From the NCBI GenBank assembly GCA_903905455.1, contig CAIVGN010000148.1:1-61759 (forward strand): DNA of 61,759 bases, in the 5' to 3' direction. Within the stretch, counting starts at the first letter, position 1. Each line of letters begins with the position of its first letter. This document shows, piece by piece, positions 61,668 to 61,759 of this stretch. Position numbers and translations under genes: made by a program. The notes under the pieces were generated by a model. That model saw nothing but the letters and a program-made list of their open reading frames with translations, made no database searches and was not told the origin of the DNA. This DNA is from an uncultured Archangium sp. (GTDB lineage: Bacteria > Myxococcota > Myxococcia > Myxococcales > Myxococcaceae).

Positions 61668-61745
61668 GCAGACCTTTCGGTGAGAGATGGCCCTTCGTAC
61701 GCCGCCAGGCCTCTGCGCGAGAATACGCAGCGACGCCCGGCCGCC

Positions 61746-61759
61746 GTGCAAATATGCAC
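61746..61759. promoter_or_regulatory. Palindrome at the right edge
   Basis: GTGCA-AATA-TGCAC is a 14-bp palindrome with 5-bp arms and a 4-bp A/T-rich spacer. It lies about 80 bp upstream of the last lipoprotein gene on the minus strand and is cut by the window edge. It could be an operator. Confidence 0.3.

Overview
The window reads as chromosome from a high-GC member of the Myxococcota, most likely order Myxococcales. The basis is the very GC-rich third codon positions, the many lipoproteins and exported proteins with Asp-Ala-Gly ('DAG') linkers, four MYXO-CTERM-type sorting signals (Gly-Cys followed by a hydrophobic stretch and an Arg cluster), Ser/Thr kinases fused to zinc-finger, TPR or PEGA modules, and a MshEN (GspE N-terminal) regulatory protein. 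No insertion sequence, phage, integrase or CRISPR array is visible. Almost all of the sequence is coding, and no gene-free stretch exceeds about 280 bases. I do not assign a genus.

Layout. 1-7048 (minus): two giant exported proteins, a CARDB/putative-Ig protein that runs off the left edge and an ASH/hydin-like lipoprotein with a von Willebrand A-like domain, separated by an intrinsic terminator. 7248-12337: a membrane-anchored MutS-family ATPase, a CNNM/CorC-type CBS transporter coupled to a TPR protein, and a CapA-like protein. 12350-15780: a translation and cell-wall cluster, namely a 38-residue AURKAIP1/COX24-type protein on the opposite strand and then prfA-prmC-murA. 15888-24935: a zinc-ribbon protein, an exported discoidin-like protein, an EPN-repeat lipoprotein, nadA with two small downstream genes, a Cys-rich secreted peptide, a polytopic membrane protein and unknowns. 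25058-30768: a HmuY-like lipoprotein, an HEXXH metalloprotease with MYXO-CTERM, an HtrA-type protease and a degenerate (pseudo)kinase with PEGA-like repeats. 42537-30775 (minus): six tightly packed genes encoding a beta-propeller MYXO-CTERM protein, an Ig-domain protein, a large SdrD-B plus beta-barrel protein, a MYXO-CTERM protein with three 100-residue tandem repeats, a VOC protein and a MshEN protein.

42816-43412: a CAU tRNA with a strong terminator, then a ribbon-helix-helix gene translationally coupled to a 51-residue gene. 51510-43405 (minus): miaB, a small FPD-repeat protein resembling the 7(1) septoil-knot family, two CsgG/FlgO-like proteins, a DUF4145-like membrane protein, a cyclic-nucleotide-binding protein, an exported unknown and a DedA protein. 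53970-51544: a hybrid histidine kinase. 54606-57996: a coiled-coil protein, divergent from a zinc-finger/Ser-Thr kinase/TPR protein that is coupled to a DnaJ-domain protein. 58001-61667 (minus): three lipoproteins, namely a two-CXXCH cytochrome-like protein, an alpha/beta-hydrolase and an unknown.

The best candidates for undescribed biology are the six-gene surface operon (42537-30775), the knotted-repeat protein coupled to paired CsgG-like proteins (50062-46841), and the left-edge protein in which a MYXO-CTERM-like signal sits in mid-chain and is followed in frame by a second signal-peptide-like segment.
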